Source of the DNA: Conexibacter sp.
Lineage (GTDB): Bacteria; Actinomycetota; Thermoleophilia; Solirubrobacterales; Solirubrobacteraceae
Direction of reading: 5' to 3'
NCBI GenBank assembly: GCA_025964055.1
Contig: JAOPZP010000559.1
Span: 1-6,997 of the forward strand
Length of the DNA: 6,997 nt
How positions within the stretch are numbered: the first letter of the stretch is position 1; every line of letters starts with the position of its first letter. This document shows, piece after piece, positions 5,521 through 6,997 of the stretch. A program made the translations under genes and the position numbers. The notes below the pieces were generated by a model. The model was not told the DNA's origin and searched no databases. It worked only from the letters and a program-made list of their open reading frames with translations.

Positions 5521-6729
5521 TCACCGGATGCTGTCCACGGCGGATCGCAGGCGGGTCAGCCCGTCGCCGATCTCCGCCACCGTGTGCGTGGTGAACGACA
5601 GGCGCAGGGTGGCCCGGTCGGCCACTCCGGGGAAGAACGGCCAGCCGGGCACGAACGCGACCTCGCGCTCCAGCGCGGCGACGAGCAGCGCGTCGGCGTC
5701 GGAGCCGTCGGGCAGGCGCACCCAGACGAACATGCCGCCGTCGGGGCGCGTCCACCGCGAGCCCTCGGGCAGCGTGTCCGGGAGCCCGTCGACCAGCGCG
5801 TCGCGCCGCGGGCCGTAGGCGGCGCGCAGGCGGGCGACGTGCGCGTCGAGGTCGCAGTGCGCCAGCCAGTGGGCGGCGGCGGCCTGGTCGATCGTCGACG
5901 TGTGCAGGTCGGCGGCCTGCTTGGCGACGACCAGCGCGCGGCGCAGCGCGGCGGGGGCGCGCAGCCAGCCGATGCGCAGGCCGGGGACGAGCACCTTCGA
6001 CAGCGTCGACAGGGCGATCGTCCGGTCCTCGGCGCCGGGCAGCGCCGCGACCGGCGCGACCGGCTCGCCGCGGTAGCGCAGCTCGCCGTAGGGATCGTCC
6101 TCGACGATCCACAGTCCCAGGCGTCCGGCCATCTGCGCGAGCGCGCGGCGGCGCTCGATCGGCAGCGTGCGGCCGGTCGGGTTGTGGAAGGTCGGGACCG
6201 TGTAGAGCAGCTTGGGCCGCTCGCGGCGCACGAGCGCGGGGAGCGCCTCAGGGTCGAGGCCGTCGTCGTCGCAGGGGATCGGGACGACGCGCGCGCCGGC
6301 CATCTGGAAGCACTGCAGGGCGGCGAGGTAGGACGGCTCCTCGACGAGCACCGTGTCGCCCGGCTCGATCAGCACGGCGGCGATCAGCGTCAGCGCCTGC
6401 TGCGAGCCGCTGGTGACCAGGAGGTCGTCGGCCTCGGTCGGCAGGCCGCGGGCGCCGAGGCGCTGGGCGATCGCGGTCCGCAGGGCCGGGTCGCCCTCGG
6501 TCGTCGAGTACTGCAGCGTGCGGCCGAAGCAGTCGTCGGCCAGCGCCGCGGTGAAGGCCGCGCGCAGGCCGGGCGCGTCGAACAGCTCGGGCGCGGGCAG
6601 GCCGCCGGCGAACGAGATGACGCCGGGGCGCTGGGTCAGGGCGAGGATCTCGCGCACCGGCGAGCTGGCGACGTCGCGCAGCCGCGCGGCGACCGGCGGC
6701 GGGGCGGTCGAGAAGTGCGGCCGGCCCAT
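5521..6729 (-). CDS. PLP-dependent aminotransferase, class I/II fold (LysN/MocR-like)
   Basis: This 402-residue fold type I aminotransferase transfers an amino group between an amino acid and a 2-oxo acid in the cytoplasm. Landmarks in order are VISFAGGLPAPELF at 37-50, LQYSTTEGDPALR at 72-84, VTSGSQQAL at 105-113, VEEPSYLAALQCF at 129-141, YTVPTFHNPTGRTLP at 176-190 with Asn183, VEDDPYGELRY at 209-219 with Asp211 and Tyr214, and STLSKVLVPGLRIGW at 241-255 with the PLP Schiff-base Lys245. FVPGWPFFP at 359-367 and LRLSFTT near 375-381 follow, with a likely substrate-carboxylate Arg376. This set fits the subgroup containing 2-aminoadipate aminotransferase (LysN) and the aminotransferase domains of MocR regulators; no DNA-binding domain is fused here. 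Substrate specificity cannot be read from the sequence, so no symbol is given. The start ATG (6729-6727) overlaps the upstream stop as TGATG, which supports this start and translational coupling. Confidence 0.95.
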   Translation of the reverse strand: MGRPHFSTAPPPVAARLRDVASSPVREILALTQRPGVISFAGGLPAPELFDAPGLRAAFTAALADDCFGRTLQYSTTEGDPALRTAIAQRLGARGLPTEADDLLVTSGSQQALTLIAAVLIEPGDTVLVEEPSYLAALQCFQMAGARVVPIPCDDDGLDPEALPALVRRERPKLLYTVPTFHNPTGRTLPIERRRALAQMAGRLGLWIVEDDPYGELRYRGEPVAPVAALPGAEDRTIALSTLSKVLVPGLRIGWLRAPAALRRALVVAKQAADLHTSTIDQAAAAHWLAHCDLDAHVARLRAAYGPRRDALVDGLPDTLPEGSRWTRPDGGMFVWVRLPDGSDADALLVAALEREVAFVPGWPFFPGVADRATLRLSFTTHTVAEIGDGLTRLRSAVDSIR

Positions 6730-6731
6730 CA
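6727..6731 (-). promoter_or_regulatory. TGATG stop-start overlap
   Basis: On the minus strand the stop TGA (6731-6729) of the right-edge gene shares one base with the ATG (6729-6727) of the aminotransferase gene. Such overlaps usually mean ribosomes re-initiate, so the two products are made together. This compensates for the lack of a strong Shine-Dalgarno sequence. Confidence 0.8.
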
Positions 6732-6997
6732 GCGCTGGGGCCGGGCGACGAGGGCGCCGGCGATCGCGAGGTGGTCGGAGAGGTCCAGCACCGTGCGCAG
6801 CTCGGGCTCGGCGTCGGCCGCGAACGGGATCGGCGTCGCGTCGAGACCCTCGGTGCGCAGCGCGTCGGCGAGGTCGCCGAGCGCGGCGGCGCGGAGGGCG
6901 CTTCCGCGGCGCATGAGGAGCACGACGTGGACCGGCACCTCGTGCAGGCCGTGGGCGAAGACGTCGGCCGCGCGCAGCGCGCGGGCGGTCCGGGCCG
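6729..6997 (-). CDS. C-terminal part of an unidentified protein (5' end beyond the right edge)
   Basis: The minus-strand frame is open from the window edge to a TGA at 6731-6729, giving 88 residues of a C-terminus. A GTG at 6938 could start a 69-residue protein. However, the 19 codons upstream of it (ARTARALRAADVFAHGLHE) are equally protein-like, so a longer, truncated gene is more likely. The visible part alternates beta and helix: VPVHVVLLMRRG, then LGDLADALRTEGLDATPIPF, then ELRTVLDLSDHLAIAGALVA. The strand-helix-strand pattern and the last helix faintly recall C-terminal halves of SIS-type sugar-phosphate isomerases. This is a weak impression and the usual end motif of the bifunctional phosphoglucose/phosphomannose isomerases is absent. 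It is coupled to the aminotransferase gene by the TGATG overlap. Confidence 0.65.
   Translation of the reverse strand, partial: ARTARALRAADVFAHGLHEVPVHVVLLMRRGSALRAAALGDLADALRTEGLDATPIPFAADAEPELRTVLDLSDHLAIAGALVARPQR

Noticed and set aside
5521..6729. MocR-type transcription factor
   Set aside because: The aminotransferase fold is complete from its N-terminus and there is no GntR-type winged helix ahead of it in the same frame.

Overview
The window is very GC-rich coding DNA, with G or C dominating third codon positions. It comes from a high-GC bacterium, most likely an actinobacterium. The MerR regulator with a C-terminal DICT-type sensor domain, the NDUFA9/YbjT-like SDR protein and the class II (GlpX) fructose bisphosphatase together suggest the Thermoleophilia (Solirubrobacterales) lineage. 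That taxonomic call is inference from remembered family resemblance, not a search result. Gene packing is tight: only the gaps at 157-231 and 2293-2404 look like promoter regions. I saw no RNA genes, insertion sequences, CRISPR arrays or T-tailed terminators.

Layout, left to right. Positions 1-156 hold the first 52 codons of a minus-strand gene that leaves the window. A 75-bp divergent gap follows, then moeA (molybdopterin molybdenumtransferase, plus strand, 232-1422). MoeA converges exactly, stop codon against stop codon, on a minus-strand MerR-family regulator with a DICT-like sensor domain (1423-2292). Across a 112-bp divergent region with a clean palindrome lies a plus-strand pair: an atypical NAD(P)-binding SDR protein (2405-3322) and, 13 bp later, an unrecognised membrane-anchored protein (3336-4058). 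This pair converges, with a 1-bp gap, on a minus-strand run that reads right to left: an unidentified gene entering from the right edge (6729-6997), a PLP-dependent aminotransferase (5521-6729), a 135-residue unknown protein (5091-5498) and glpX (4060-5052).

How the genes may work together. The most distinctive unit is the regulator, its palindrome and the SDR plus membrane-protein pair (about 1423-4058). It looks like a one-component sensor controlling a small redox or membrane module of unknown role. The minus-strand run combines amino-acid transamination with the gluconeogenic fructose-1,6-bisphosphatase step. The TGATG overlap at 6727-6731 indicates translational coupling there, but the shared purpose of the run is not evident. 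MoeA is ordinary molybdenum cofactor biosynthesis, with no other cofactor gene in view. There is no clear evidence of a wholly new system. The best candidates for undescribed biology are the 240-residue membrane protein and its regulator-linked module.
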